Shown one piece after another: positions 34,401 to 45,040 of a stretch of 64,000 bases of DNA; within the stretch, counting starts at the first letter, position 1; each line of letters starts with the position of its first letter. Below the pieces are notes generated by a model. It had not been told where the DNA came from. It did not search any database and saw only the letters and a program-made list of their open reading frames with translations. Source of the DNA: Eucommia ulmoides (lineage: Eukaryota; Streptophyta; Magnoliopsida; Garryales; Eucommiaceae); assembly GCA_016647705.1 (NCBI GenBank), contig CM028340.1:9301001-9365000 (forward strand), read 5' to 3'. The translations under genes were made by a program, and so were the position numbers.

Positions 34401-36389
34401 TTTCATCCCTTGATTTTTCTTGAAATTGTATCCTCAACCACCACCATCACTATGTTAAACTTATTATATATCACCGTCCCCATCAAACCAATCCAAACAC
34501 TTCCCAAAATATATATATAAGACTACTAAATGACCTTAGTAACTCAATATTTGTGAAATGCACAAATAAAATTATAAATAACATCCCCAAAATGCATGTT
34601 GCATTAACTCAATACGTGTCAGAAGCACATAAACAGATTCAACACTGTGAATCCAAATCTTAAATAAGTTATTTGGTTAAATTAATACAATCCAAATCTC
34701 AACAAATATTATGCCTATAAATGTTTTATAGCACCCTAATTGCTCCACTGTTATCAAAACCCATAATCTCGAATGAAATGTATAAATTCGGGAAATATAT
34801 ATTTTTTTTACTGTACATTACACAAATAATAAACATTACACACATCTATCTCAACAAATCAATTAAAGGTGAAGTCCAATGACCTGGTTTTGCGATATGA
34901 AAAAAAGGCAACCATAAAAAATAAAAAAAACCAATCAAAATATGAACAATACTTACAAAAATATTGGGATGTGATGGGTCATAGCATCCTCCTTAAGTTT
35001 CACAACACCCAGATATGGAATCAATAGATTGAAATACAACAAAAACTACACGCAAATAGAAAGTAATACCAGTACCCCAATTACAACAAAAATTAGTTGA
35101 AGGGAGAGGGAGAAGTGGGTGATCTTGATAGAGAGGGAGATAAGAGGCTTATCGCACGACAGAGAGAATTTCAGAGATTTTCTTTTTCATCGAAGAATCT
35201 CCATATAAGGAGGGAGATGGATAGCATTAATTGAATCCCATTCAACAAATACACAATCACAACTGAAGAATTAACCAAGAGATAGGGCAAAAAAAAAACT
35301 TTAAAGCGACTAGAATTCTTGAATAAACACTAAAATCATATTTGGGTTTACACTAAAATTATATTTGAGTTGTTATAAAATATAATCACATACCAAGATT
35401 CTAGATCTTTGTAAAAACTTTAAAAAATGGACCTTTACCTTCAGATTTGGGTGATAAATGATAATGGCCTACACATTTACCTTCATATCTGTAGTAGGAG
35501 GAGATGGACGATGACTTTCAATTGGTACGGTAGACGGCGGTTATGGATATGACGATGAACATTGGTGGGTGGTAGAAATTGCGATCTACCAATAGATGGA
35601 ACAAAAAAAATCTAATTAAGAATCTATCTAACAATTGAAGCGAGCAAGAGAGACTGTGTGTGATGAACATACAGGTCTTGAAGGCAATAATTTATAAGCA
35701 ATGGCCTGCAAAGAGTTGTGAGCATGGAGAGAGAGATAGGGCGTCAACGATGAATGACGGGTGACGGAAATGAGATAGAAAGCAATGGGCTTTGACGTGG
35801 CGATGCAAAGGCATGACGATGTCACCACAACAGAAAGGCGCGACGATGGCAACGGAATGGCAAACGAAGGTGATCGAGGGAGAGAAAGGGAGTGTGAGGG
35901 GACAAGTTTGAGACTAGTTTCGGGTTGAGCTAATAAATATGGTTTAACAAAAATTGTTACATTAGTAAAACTTGCAAAAAAAACTATTATAAAATTATAG
36001 TAACACAAAAATATAAAAATAAAACCACATAATCGTAAATCATCACAAAAATAGAAAAGAAAAATTACGAACGCAAAAAATGAAATCTAATCCTGCAAAC
36101 TCAATATTGCAATCCAACTAATAGTTAACTAAACATCTAAATATAGATACTAAAACAAAAAATAAAAAATAAAATGAAATACAGAGACAAACTTAACCAC
36201 GTGGTCCATATCATCAACAAGTTGTAAAAGTGTTTTATTGTCTGCTTGTTGAACTTGAAGCCATTGATTTACAATTTGTCATAAATTAAATCAAACAATT
36301 AATAAATCTCATTTCAACATTATGAACAATAAAAAAATTGAATTATATAAAATAAAAACTTAAAGAATACAAACCTGATTCAATATATT
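31490..36389. other. AT-rich region without recognised genes
   Basis: No protein family recognised on either strand. 31688-31927 (minus, 79 residues with WQPLSSPKRYFHFGTMW) is unexplained and could be decayed Ogre 5' coding sequence. Low-complexity A runs lie at 33482-33518 and 33830-33890. 35100-35240 and 35640-35930 are purine-rich with gagaga stretches; the minus frame 35628-36008 there is of biased composition and I do not call it a gene. Confidence 0.35.
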
Positions 36390-37039
36390 TTTTAAACTCC
36401 TCGACCTCATCTATTATATTACAAAGAGATATTGAAACTAAAGATAACAACAAATTTTTTGCACGAACAAGACATTCAACTATTTAAGGGGACAATGAAC
36501 TATGAAATAGATCCAGTATGCATCCCCCATTACTAAGCGCAGACTCTAACGCCACAGTCGACATAAGAACAACCAATATATCACGAGCAACGAGAGCCAA
36601 CACTTTATATCGACTACAATTAACCTTCTACCAGCCCAAAATATCAAAATTTACATCCTTATTCCTTTTAGGTAATTCAATTAAATAATTTTCTACCTCA
36701 GAATTGCCCCCCATATCCATTTTTACTTCCATAAAACTTAGACATCACATCCCTGCTCCGACTCTCACTTGGGCCACTCCCACCCCTAGTTTCAACTTGC
36801 GTACTCATTAACTCCATAGAAAAATAACATTCATACAATCGATCTATAGCAATTTTCACATTTTCAATCAATAAATTTGCAATCTCAATAGTATACATAT
36901 TGGAAAAATAGAATTGGAGATATGAAAGCTTCTTTCTTGAATCCAACGAAACAACCATATACAAAATAACATTAATCTTGTCCGCATTTTTCAAGTACTT
37001 GTCAAATTTTAATTTTATATTCAATGCCATATTATCCAT
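36390..37039 (-). pseudogene. hAT transposase, C-terminal remnant
   Basis: The frame 36698-37039 starts LKFDKYLKNADKINVILYMV and SLDSRKKLSYLQFYFSNMY, matching the domain ahead of the dimerisation region in plant hAT transposases. A frameshift later, minus-strand 36660-36440 reads NYLIELPKRNKDVNFDILGW, stop, KVNCSRYKVLALVARDILVV, then ALESALSNGGCILD, the hAT C-terminal dimerisation domain (usually W-W-K and S-A-F-S). N-terminal zinc finger and most of the catalytic core are absent. This is a non-functional remnant of an Ac/RICESLEEPER-type element. Confidence 0.88.
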
Positions 37040-37711
37040 CCCATTCGTAGATCAAACTAAGAACATAACATGAACAAAAGCATGATCAGATAAAAATCAG
37101 ATGTGACAAGATTTGCGAACAAAAAATAAAAACTAAAAGAAAATTGAACATACATGTTCTTCAGCTTCTTCCTCTTTGAAATTGTAGGCCACACCCCCAA
37201 TTGAAGTAATTGGAAGTTGAACAAAGGAAAGAAGTCAAGATTCAAAAAATAATATGTTTCCAATTTCAGCCTTCGAATTGGTAGGTTGTAAATCATGGAT
37301 TATAGTATTGATATAGGGTATTAGGGTTTGAATCAATTTTCAATTAGTCTTTTGAAAGAACTAATTAGGAAGAAATTTGGATTTCGGCGAATGAATTAAG
37401 AAGGAAACGAAATAGGAAGACGTAGATTTAGGGAAGAACTAACCTAGTTTTACAAGAAGGCGGTGCGGGTCTTGCTATAGAGTGAATTGAATTGTGAAGG
37501 TGCAAGAATGTAGGGTTTTTCTCCAATCATTGAGCATGGTGGGTTGACCCGCTACAAAAATAGGATAACTCGTCTCCTTTCCGTGCATTGCGCAGGTTGA
37601 GGTTTTAACACTTGCGCAATTCGCCGGTTATTGACGGGTGCCTCCGTTATTGGAACAGTTTGGCCGGTTGGGGCTCTTTGGTGGGTTGATCCCAACTGCT
37701 GCACACCCCTA
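37040..37711 (-). mobile_element. 5' non-coding end of the hAT element
   Basis: No transposase homology. 37550-37700 is GC-richer with gggttgacccgc and cgggtgcc motifs like hAT subterminal repeats. TAGGGGTGTGCAGC on the minus strand from 37711 resembles a hAT terminal inverted repeat. I could not find its partner to the left, nor an 8-bp target duplication. Confidence 0.45.
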
Positions 37712-38221
37712 GTCTGGGGGGAAGGTGGGGGGGGTCTCAAAACCCGAATAATTTATCCCTAAATGAAGAATTAATCTAGACCGCCATCACCAAGCCTTAA
37801 AATCATGAAAGAATTTAAGGAAATAAAAGCGAAAACATAGGAAAGAAATTATTAAAAAAAGGTGTTCTTAAGATATTATTAAAAAAAGGTTTTCTTAAAT
37901 TATTTTTCGAAAAATAAAATATAAAAATACAGATTTTATATTTATATTATATTTTGGTTTAATCTTGATCGTTCTTTGTCTTCTAAAATATCAAACGGTT
38001 GAAAAATATTTAGAACTCTAAACGATGTACACGTCTCGGTGAAATCACTGCAATAAGATTTCAATTTGAAAAAATAATACCAACTAAAGAATTTACAAAT
38101 GATAGAAATTTTAAAACTTAATCAATTTATCGATTTACTCATCCAAACGCACACTAATATTTTCCTTCACATCAAGAATTACGATAAAGAAAAAGGAAAA
38201 ATAATAACAAAAACTATTGCA
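37712..38221. other. AT-rich sequence without recognised gene
   Basis: GGGG-rich at 37715-37735 and A-rich beyond. A short direct repeat, 'attattaaaaaaaggt', occurs at about 37848-37863 and 37876-37891. Nothing coding. Confidence 0.4.
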
Positions 38222-38340
38222 CTCTTTTTTGATAACTTAGATCCCCACCCAAGTTGTGTAACATAGCAGCACGAACATACTTAATATTACCAGTCTTGGT
38301 CAGTTCTGTTGCAAGTGCACAATACACTCATCCTTCACAA
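38222..38340 (-). pseudogene. Possible exon remnant of an unidentified gene
   Basis: Minus-strand translation gives an unbroken, protein-like stretch, CALATELTKTGNIKYVRAAM followed by LHNLGGDLSYQKRVQ. I cannot assign a family. Part of it lies in a 124-bp unit whose next copy (38387-38472 plus 42675-42720) reads CALAKELRMTSTII, a stop, then SIFVLP. If real, this is the only host-gene-like sequence in the window. It may equally be chance. Confidence 0.3.
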
Positions 38341-38472
38341 TAAAGAACGTCAAATTGATAATGAAAAGCCGACTTGATTTATAGCAGGCAGCACGAATAT
38401 ACTTTATATAATTGTACTAGTCATTCGCAATTCTTTTGCAAGTGCACAACACACTCATCCTTCATAATTAAA
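38262..38472. repeat. 124-bp tandem duplication (unit 2 interrupted by an LTR element)
   Basis: Unit 1 is 38262-38386, from gcagcacgaacatactt to gatttatagcag. Unit 2 starts at 38387 (gcagcacgaatatactt) and continues to 'ttcataattaaa' at 38472. It resumes at 42675 with 'aaaatgtcaaattgataatg' and ends gatttatagcag at about 42720. Unit 1 thus preserves the uninterrupted order. Confidence 0.85.
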
Positions 38473-38952
38473 TGTCGAAGGAATTTCGCATAATTATACA
38501 AATACAAATTGACTAATAAATAAAATATCACATGCAATTTCATTTCAATCCTTTTCAATAACAAAAAATATCAACAATTAAATAACTAAAATAAAATATA
38601 AAATAAAAAAAAACATACAAGTAGATCTAATTATGTAAATACTGTCATAAGAAGAGATAAGCCAGCTTTGTATACAAAGTTAAATGACAAGGTCTTCCCA
38701 AAATACAACGATCCAAAGAGATAAAGTGTAAGTAGGACATTCCTATATTAAACTAATCGCAAAACCTTATTCATCGTATAAAATCATCAAGTAAATAATA
38801 TACGTATAGTATAACAAAATTCATGTCTCTCTATTTTCAGATCTCAATAGAATCATATTCATTATTTTATATAGTATCATATTATTTATCATATTATTTT
38901 CTTTACTTGTCACTATTTTCATCTATATTTCTCCATAGTTTCTTTCATCCTC

Positions 38953-39001
<49 letters not shown>

Positions 39002-39115
39002 GTATGGATTATGAAACCCATATTATAATATTAAGTACTGATAATATTATAATTAATAAAATCATTAATTACACACATAAATATTGTAATCACAATGTAA
39101 AATATACATATATAC

Positions 39116-39187
<72 letters not shown>

Positions 39188-39373
39188 TTATAATAGAATT
39201 CATAAAATCATTTTAACAAAATTTAAAATTTAATCACAATAATAGTGTGTAATAAAAATTAATTAGAACTAATAATTATTACCATCATAAATAAAAATTT
39301 AATCAAATAAAATAAAATAACTTATGTATAATACAATAATTATAAAAATTAATTTCAAATTATTTTTCTAACA
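38473..39373 (-). mobile_element. 3' LTR of the LARD-like element (~901 bp)
   Basis: Shares with 41895-42674 blocks such as 'aataaataaaatatcacatg', 'tataaaatcatcaa(g/c)taaat' and 'agatctcaatagaatcatat'. It contains (AT)n expansions at 38955-38999 and 39105-39187 absent from the other LTR. Confidence 0.8.
38955..39187. repeat. AT / ATACAT microsatellites
   Basis: (AT)n at 38955-38999, and AT runs punctuated by acat at 39105-39187. Open frames of Y/I repeats here are artefacts. Confidence 0.95.
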
Positions 39374-41894
39374 ATCCCCCACATAATTTAAAATTAAATT
39401 TTAAATTAATAAAATAAAAAATAATAGGCAATATAATACTGTGTAATAGATGTTGGTGTCTTCAAGACTTGAATTTCACTTAGCATAACAAATTTTCATC
39501 AGAAGGAACCATAGTGAATTATGTCAGTAAGTACACATCCATTATGAGTTTTGAATCGTTTCCGTGGTTTTGCGCTTTTATGTCATGCGTAGGTATCTTG
39601 ATTCTCACGAGAGTTACTAGAAAAAGCCTAATCCGATAGTCACGTGTGGCATCACGACAACTTTCTCTTAGATGAATCCTCCAAGGGTATATGTCACTTA
39701 TACCCTGAAAGAGTTTTCTTGCCTTAGTTTCATTAAGAGTTGAACTCATTTTTGATATCACATTATACAAAACTAGCATCTTAGGAATGAACAAGAGAAT
39801 CATTAAATGATTTCTCTAAATTATATAGTATTGATTTATAAGTCATGTAATATTGATATTGCTACCTATCGAACCTCTTTATGGGGTTCCCAATCACGTA
39901 ATATTGATACTGCTACCTATCGAACCTCTTTATAGCCACTGCTCGTCTTTGAGGCCAATTTTTCCACCTCATGGGAATATAATATATGGATATTATGCCT
40001 CAAAATTTTAATTGTATTTGTTCAATCAATTCTCATTTGGTATGAATAACATTTCATGACTATTATGGAACATCAATTTTTTTTTTTTTTTTTTAAAATA
40101 ACGTCTAAAATTATCCAATCCCACTAATATTATCAAATAAATTTATTAGGAACATGTCAAACATGACTTTTTATCAAACCAACATTATATACAGTCTCAT
40201 ATTTCATCATGTAAATTGATATGAGACATATACCAAAATAACAATTTGTGAGGGAACATTTTGTAGTCATGTAGATAATTTGAGAATTTTCAAAGTAACA
40301 TCTAAGAACTTTATATCGAGCCTACACATTTATCAATACATCATATTTTTTAGTTTACCATTATATAAACCTTCTATGAATATAAATCGAAGAAACATAT
40401 GTTTTCTTCCAATACAATACACCTTTATAAAAATAATTCCATGCAAATGGAATTTAATTTCGTATTATTTCCAATCAATTTTTGAGACATCTATATTTGC
40501 AAATACAAATTGGGTATCTATATTTTAGGACAATCAAATAATGAAAATTCTCTTGGCACCATTATATTTTAAATAAAATAGGGGACTGCAAATTTTCAAT
40601 GTGAAATATTATTTTATTTGGACAATTTATGATCCTTTCTAAAGCCACATAATAATTGCAATAATTGAAATTTAATTTTCAATAATTCAATAATTTAGTT
40701 TTCCCTTTCAAAGTAACTTAATTTTTATCTGACGAACAATAAAGTTGTCAATTGTCTCAACTACTAAAATTTAATAACAAAATTAAAACTTTCGCTTAAA
40801 ATTATTAGTTTAGTGGTTTATAGTTTTACTACTAGGAATTACAAATTTTTCTAACTAGTAGCCTACTACTAGGAGCTATTTAATCGTAATGATCAGTTGT
40901 CTTATTACAGAACTAGGAACCATTTTAAAATAAGAACTTGGTCAGTAGTCTAGTATCTATTAGGAACCAAAATTTTCAAGTGAGGAATTTATTACTGTTA
41001 ACAAAATGTGATATTTTTTCTAAAGAAAAAATCTTTCATGTTCTTTCCTTTTACAGCAAAAAAAAAAAAAAAAAATCTTTCCTGTTTTTCTTTTTAAAAA
41101 TCGAGAACATATATATATATTTTTAATTCTGAAATAAATAATTTTGTAAGTCTTCAAAAAATAAAATATTTAGTTTTTCAAAATTAAATATTGAAAAACA
41201 ATTACTTTATAAATTGTATTAAAAAGCTCAAAATATTTTATTCTAAAAAAATGGATTCTCGTAATTCAATATATATAAACACCCTTAATTTGTAAAACTT
41301 ACCATTTCTTAAAATTTATTTTAGTTTGATGTATAGTAAAATATTAAAATAATATTTAAGAATCTCTAACATTTTCTGTTTATAACCAATGATATCACAT
41401 TTCAAAAATAAAAATATTTAATTTTCATCATATAAACAAGTTATAATAATAAATTAATTCGTGAGATGAAAATCAAAATATATTTTTTCTTTTCTTTAAA
41501 TCTGTATTCATATATAACCCACACATTTTCAAAATATCTCTATTTCAAGACAAAAATAATATTAATTCCATTAGCAACAAATGCACTAGAATGCTAATCA
41601 ATAACATATAAATCATCACAATCAAATATAGATAAATTTATTCAAATTCATATGACAAACAAAATTTATAAAATAATATTTTCAATAGAAAAACTAAAAT
41701 AAAATTAAATAGAAAATATAAGATAGAATATTGATCATAACTAAAATACAAATCTAATTTCTCTTATGTCTTTCATCAAATTAAAATGAAAATGAAAATG
41801 TGTCGATCATCAAATACACTATTTTTTTTTTTTATTAATTAGAAACATATCCAAGAAAAATTCAACTTTTATAAAATCATATATCTTCTTAGAT
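39374..41894 (-). other. Interior of the LARD-like element
   Basis: No pol or gag motif on either strand. It contains a ~45-bp near-duplicate with 'tgctacctatcgaacctctttat' at about 39858-39885 and 39911-39937, and a poly-T at 40080-40095. Mostly AT-rich, non-coding. Confidence 0.5.
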
Positions 41895-42674
41895 TGTTGG
41901 AGAAATTTCATATAGTTATACAAATACAAATTGAATAATAAATAAAATATCACATGCAATTTCAATCCATTTAAATAACTAAGAGCACCAACAATTAAAT
42001 AAAAATAAAATATAGCGTAGAGAGAAAATACATGTGGATCGAGATGTGTGAATATTGTCTGAAGAAGATACACGTTCCCTCTATGTACATAGTCGAATAG
42101 CAAGCCCTTACCAAGATACAACGATCCTGAGACTCAAAGTACAAGCATGACATCCATTTATTAAACTGATCGTGAATCCTATTGACCGTATAAAATCATC
42201 AACTAAATAATATACGTATAATATAATAAAATTCACTTCTCTCTATTTTGAGATCTCAATAGAATCATATTTATTATTTTATATGGTATCATATTTCTTT
42301 TTCTACTTTCGCTATTTCTCTATATTTTCTTTCATCCTCATACACCTATATACAGTCTATGAATTATGTAACTTAAATGGTAAGGCACACTTGAGTTAAA
42401 GTAATTGAGGGGCCTCTGTAAGGTCAGGAGTTCAAGCCTGCAAAAAAGCAATAGTTGGGAGGGACAGTCACGCACTCCGAACGAGATAACCTTTCACCTA
42501 GTGTGAGTAAAAGGACACTCGTGGTATACAAAAAAAATAAAAAAATTATAATAAACATGTAATTAGAACACATAATTGTAACAATTATAAAACAAATAAT
42601 TTAATTAAATAAACTAATATAATTTATATAATATACAATAAATAAAAAGTTAATTTTAAATTATTTTTTTTGCA
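41895..42674 (-). mobile_element. 5' LTR of the LARD-like element (780 bp, with SINE)
   Basis: Pairs with 38473-39373. The minus frame 41819-42121 crosses its end and is not a gene. A SINE-like insertion lies at about 42362-42554. Confidence 0.78.
42366..42543 (+). mobile_element. tRNA-derived SINE, probable
   Basis: 42369-42381 taacttaaatggt fits a pol III A box, and 42428-42438 gagttcaagcc fits a B box, about 50 bases apart. The body then runs to an A-rich tail (42529-42545). Nearly matching aattatgtaa (42362) and aattataataa (42544) could be target duplications. The paralogous LTR at 38473 lacks the segment, so it is an insertion. The SINE family is not identified. Confidence 0.6.
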
Positions 42675-43047
42675 TAAAAATGTCAAATTGATAATGAAAA
42701 GCCGATTTGATTTATAGCAGATGTGACATTTGTCCCCAAAGGCAGGGGAAACTTCGAATTTTCTAAAGAGTTTTCATTACACACAAAAACGTGCAATCTC
42801 TCTCTCATCCAAAAGGAATCGAATTTTGGGTTCTTTCCTACTTTACCAGGAGGGTTTGATTTAGTTGCTCTCTGCGTTAGAATAAAAGTGAAGATGGGTA
42901 GTCTTTTCCTGTCACTGTCCAAACGGAAAACGTGTGAATTAAGAATCATTTTTTGGCCACAAAAACATACAACTCAAGAAGCACTCTGAGAACCACAATA
43001 TTTGCTTCTTCAATTGAGGATTTTTATTCCTCACAGGAAAAGAATGA
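42675..43047. other. Host duplication remainder and unassigned sequence
   Basis: 42675-42720 completes unit 2 of the 124-bp duplication. 42723-42989 is open on the plus strand (88 residues) and nearly so on the minus strand, with less AT bias than the surroundings; I do not recognise it and do not call it a gene. Confidence 0.35.
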
Positions 43048-43225
43048 TGTACAAAGTTTTTTTCAGTTCAATTAAATTTTGCACTTTTTTCTATTTTAAT
43101 ATTTAGTATTACATGCATTTGAGCCTCGACCTACTATATAGTATAGGCGTTGTCAATGTATAAATTTCTCTATATATTGTATCATTTAGATACATATGAA
43201 TATTATTGTCTCATATTCTCTCACA
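43048..43225 (+). mobile_element. 5' LTR of copia-3 (~178 bp, start uncertain)
   Basis: Ends tctctcaca directly before a copia PBS and contains a TATA-like actatatagtatag at about 43133-43146. The start at TGTACAAAG (43048) is chosen for the TG terminus and a length like the copia-1 LTR; it is a guess. Confidence 0.5.
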
Positions 43226-43237
43226 GTATCAGAACCA
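43226..43237 (+). other. Primer-binding site of copia-3
   Basis: gtatcagaacca resembles the copia initiator tRNA-Met PBS TGGTATCAGAGC. Confidence 0.7.
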
Positions 43238-43688
43238 ATTTCTTCTTGGCCTGTTCTTACTAAAGTTTCATAACCTTTTTCTTTTCAAATCACCACCGCT
43301 GCTTCTAAAACATTCTATTACCATTCCACAACTCAACACAAACTCCACCACCACCATTAGAATCACCGTGAAATTGCGAGTCCAACACTACTGAAGTGCA
43401 GCTCAACCATTGCTTCACGTGCTCCCACATACCACAAGAATACTCTGCACCACCATTACAGTTGTTGACCTCTAAAACAACCAACGTTGCTCCGATGTCA
43501 ACAAAACACAGACCACTGTGCTTGTCTGTCCAAGACAAGGCCAACGCCATCAATCTGGCCTCCAACGACAATCGCACGGGCCTATACGTGCCACTAGAAT
43601 TCTTTGCAGCTCTGCTGGTGTTGTCCACAGGTGTCATATAGCCATGTCACTAGCAAGTCAGTGCTCAATCACAATCATGTTAGCACCC
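43238..43688 (+). mobile_element. Copia-3 leader, part 1
   Basis: C-rich leader (caccaccacc, cacaaactcc) with weak overlapping frames on both strands (43305-43637 minus, 43396-43641 plus) that do not match a family. It is cut at 43688 by the Ty3 element and resumes at 49170. Confidence 0.55.
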
Positions 43689-45025
43689 TGAAAGCGGAAT
43701 ATCACGTCGCTACTTTTACCGCAAGTGTACGGGTCAAGTTTTATGGAATAGTGAATGAGAAGGGTTGTCATATCTAAAGGGATTTGATTAAATTGTCATT
43801 AAGTGTCGTGATTGTCATAACCGAATTTTATTTAGGCGATTAAATTTAGGTTTTTGTTTTTATAATAAACTAAACTAAAATACTAACTAATTAAATTACA
43901 ATATTAATATGACATTAATGGGAATATATTATCTAGGGATTGACTTTGTTCACTTATACTTGTTTGATCTAATCTAATTTATTTTAACGGTATTCAAACT
44001 ATCCGGCAATCTACGTATCGAAAACTCACTCACTACCTCTCATGTGTGTAAAGTGAATGAATATGCGATTTCGCGTCAACACCGATGTCCCCATCTAGCA
44101 TCTAAATGACACTGATTACATGAGTCTCGCCCCAAGCTCACGGATTGCACACTTTCTAATACTCTCTTGAGTCATTAGATCGTCGTATTGTGTTTAAACC
44201 CTAATATGAATCCGATGTTACCTCTCTCCTGTGTCAAACTCCGATTTCTCAAACCAACCACAATATCATAACAAGCATATTATGGAAGTAATAAAATGGT
44301 AAACATAATCGAATATACATGGATAATCATTAAAGAAACATAGATTTATATAAGCAACGTTTTCATGAACTCAATCAAACACTAGACAATATATGTTTAG
44401 CTATTGATGGCCATAACCAAATATTCAACTATAAACAAGCTAAACATGATCAAATACCAACAAGGGTTTAAGAATTCAAGAGAGAAACAAAGGAGAATAA
44501 CCGTTATATGAAGAATTGACGGTTCCGCGTCCGTGATTTCCGCTCCAATCTTGTTTCCTCCTCTTCAAATGGATGATTTCTCCTTGTTGGTGTGCCTTGG
44601 AGCTCTCACGGGAGTCCCAAAAATGTCCAGATTGTGTTAGGGAAGAAAGGGATATTAAGGAATCCAAAATATCTAAGTCATCTGGTGTTACACAGCTGCA
44701 GCGGTAGGAAGTCAGTAGGTTTTTGTCAGTTGACCGCTGCAGCGATGAAGACCATTACTGCAGCGGTGGCCAAGCAAAAAGTCTATGTCCTTTTCATCGT
44801 TGCAGCGGTGGAGTCTGCATTTCCTTTCTTTAATCTTTTCAACCATTTCTCTACTAACGTCCCACCGATTTGCTCGATTTTCAACTGTTTTCATCCATTT
44901 TCGTCCCAAACACCTAATTTATACTGAAACAAATAAAAATGAATTAAAACATATTACAATATTACAATAACATTTGAAAACTATCAAAATGGGCTTGGAA
45001 ATAGATAGATAAAATCAACGTATCA
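43689..45025 (-). mobile_element. 3' LTR of the gag-only element (1337 bp)
   Basis: On the minus strand it starts TGATACGTTGATTTTATC. U3 (about 44690-44820) has four gctgcagcggtgg-like units. The frames 44592-44927 and 44712-44909 are shadows of these repeats. Confidence 0.88.
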
Positions 45026-45040
45026 AATACCCCCAAACTT
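45026..45040 (-). other. Polypurine tract of the gag-only element
   Basis: Minus strand AAGTTTGGGGGTATT directly precedes the 3' LTR. Confidence 0.85.

Larger units (their letters stand above)
38473..42674 (-). mobile_element. Non-coding LTR retrotransposon (LARD-like)
   Basis: Direct repeats 38473-39373 and 41895-42674 behave as LTRs: on the minus strand they start TGTTAGAAAAATAATTT (or changed TGCAAAAAA) and end TTTC(N)CCAACA or similar. ATTATGTGGGGGAT on the minus strand next to 39373 is a good polypurine tract. The flanks ttaaa/taaaa suggest a 5-bp target duplication, and unit 1 of the host duplication gives the empty site. The 2.5-kb interior has no coding capacity. I do not recognise the PBS (minus strand from 41894, ATCTAAGAAGATAT). 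Confidence 0.75.

Noticed and set aside
35628-36008. 126-residue minus-strand ORF with S/L/P-rich composition
   Set aside because: Biased composition, no family match and no gene-like context.
33987-37711. Full hAT element with left terminus at tagggtgtg (33987) or taggggggag (34012)
   Set aside because: Neither candidate matches the right terminus well, and no 8-bp target duplication fits.
38262-38472. CRISPR-like direct repeats
   Set aside because: Only two 124-bp units, in a eukaryotic context; no spacers of regular length. No CRISPR array, operon or bacterial gene is present in the window.
42723-42989. 88-residue ORF with balanced composition
   Set aside because: No recognised domain, and the opposite strand is open over nearly the same interval, which suggests local composition.
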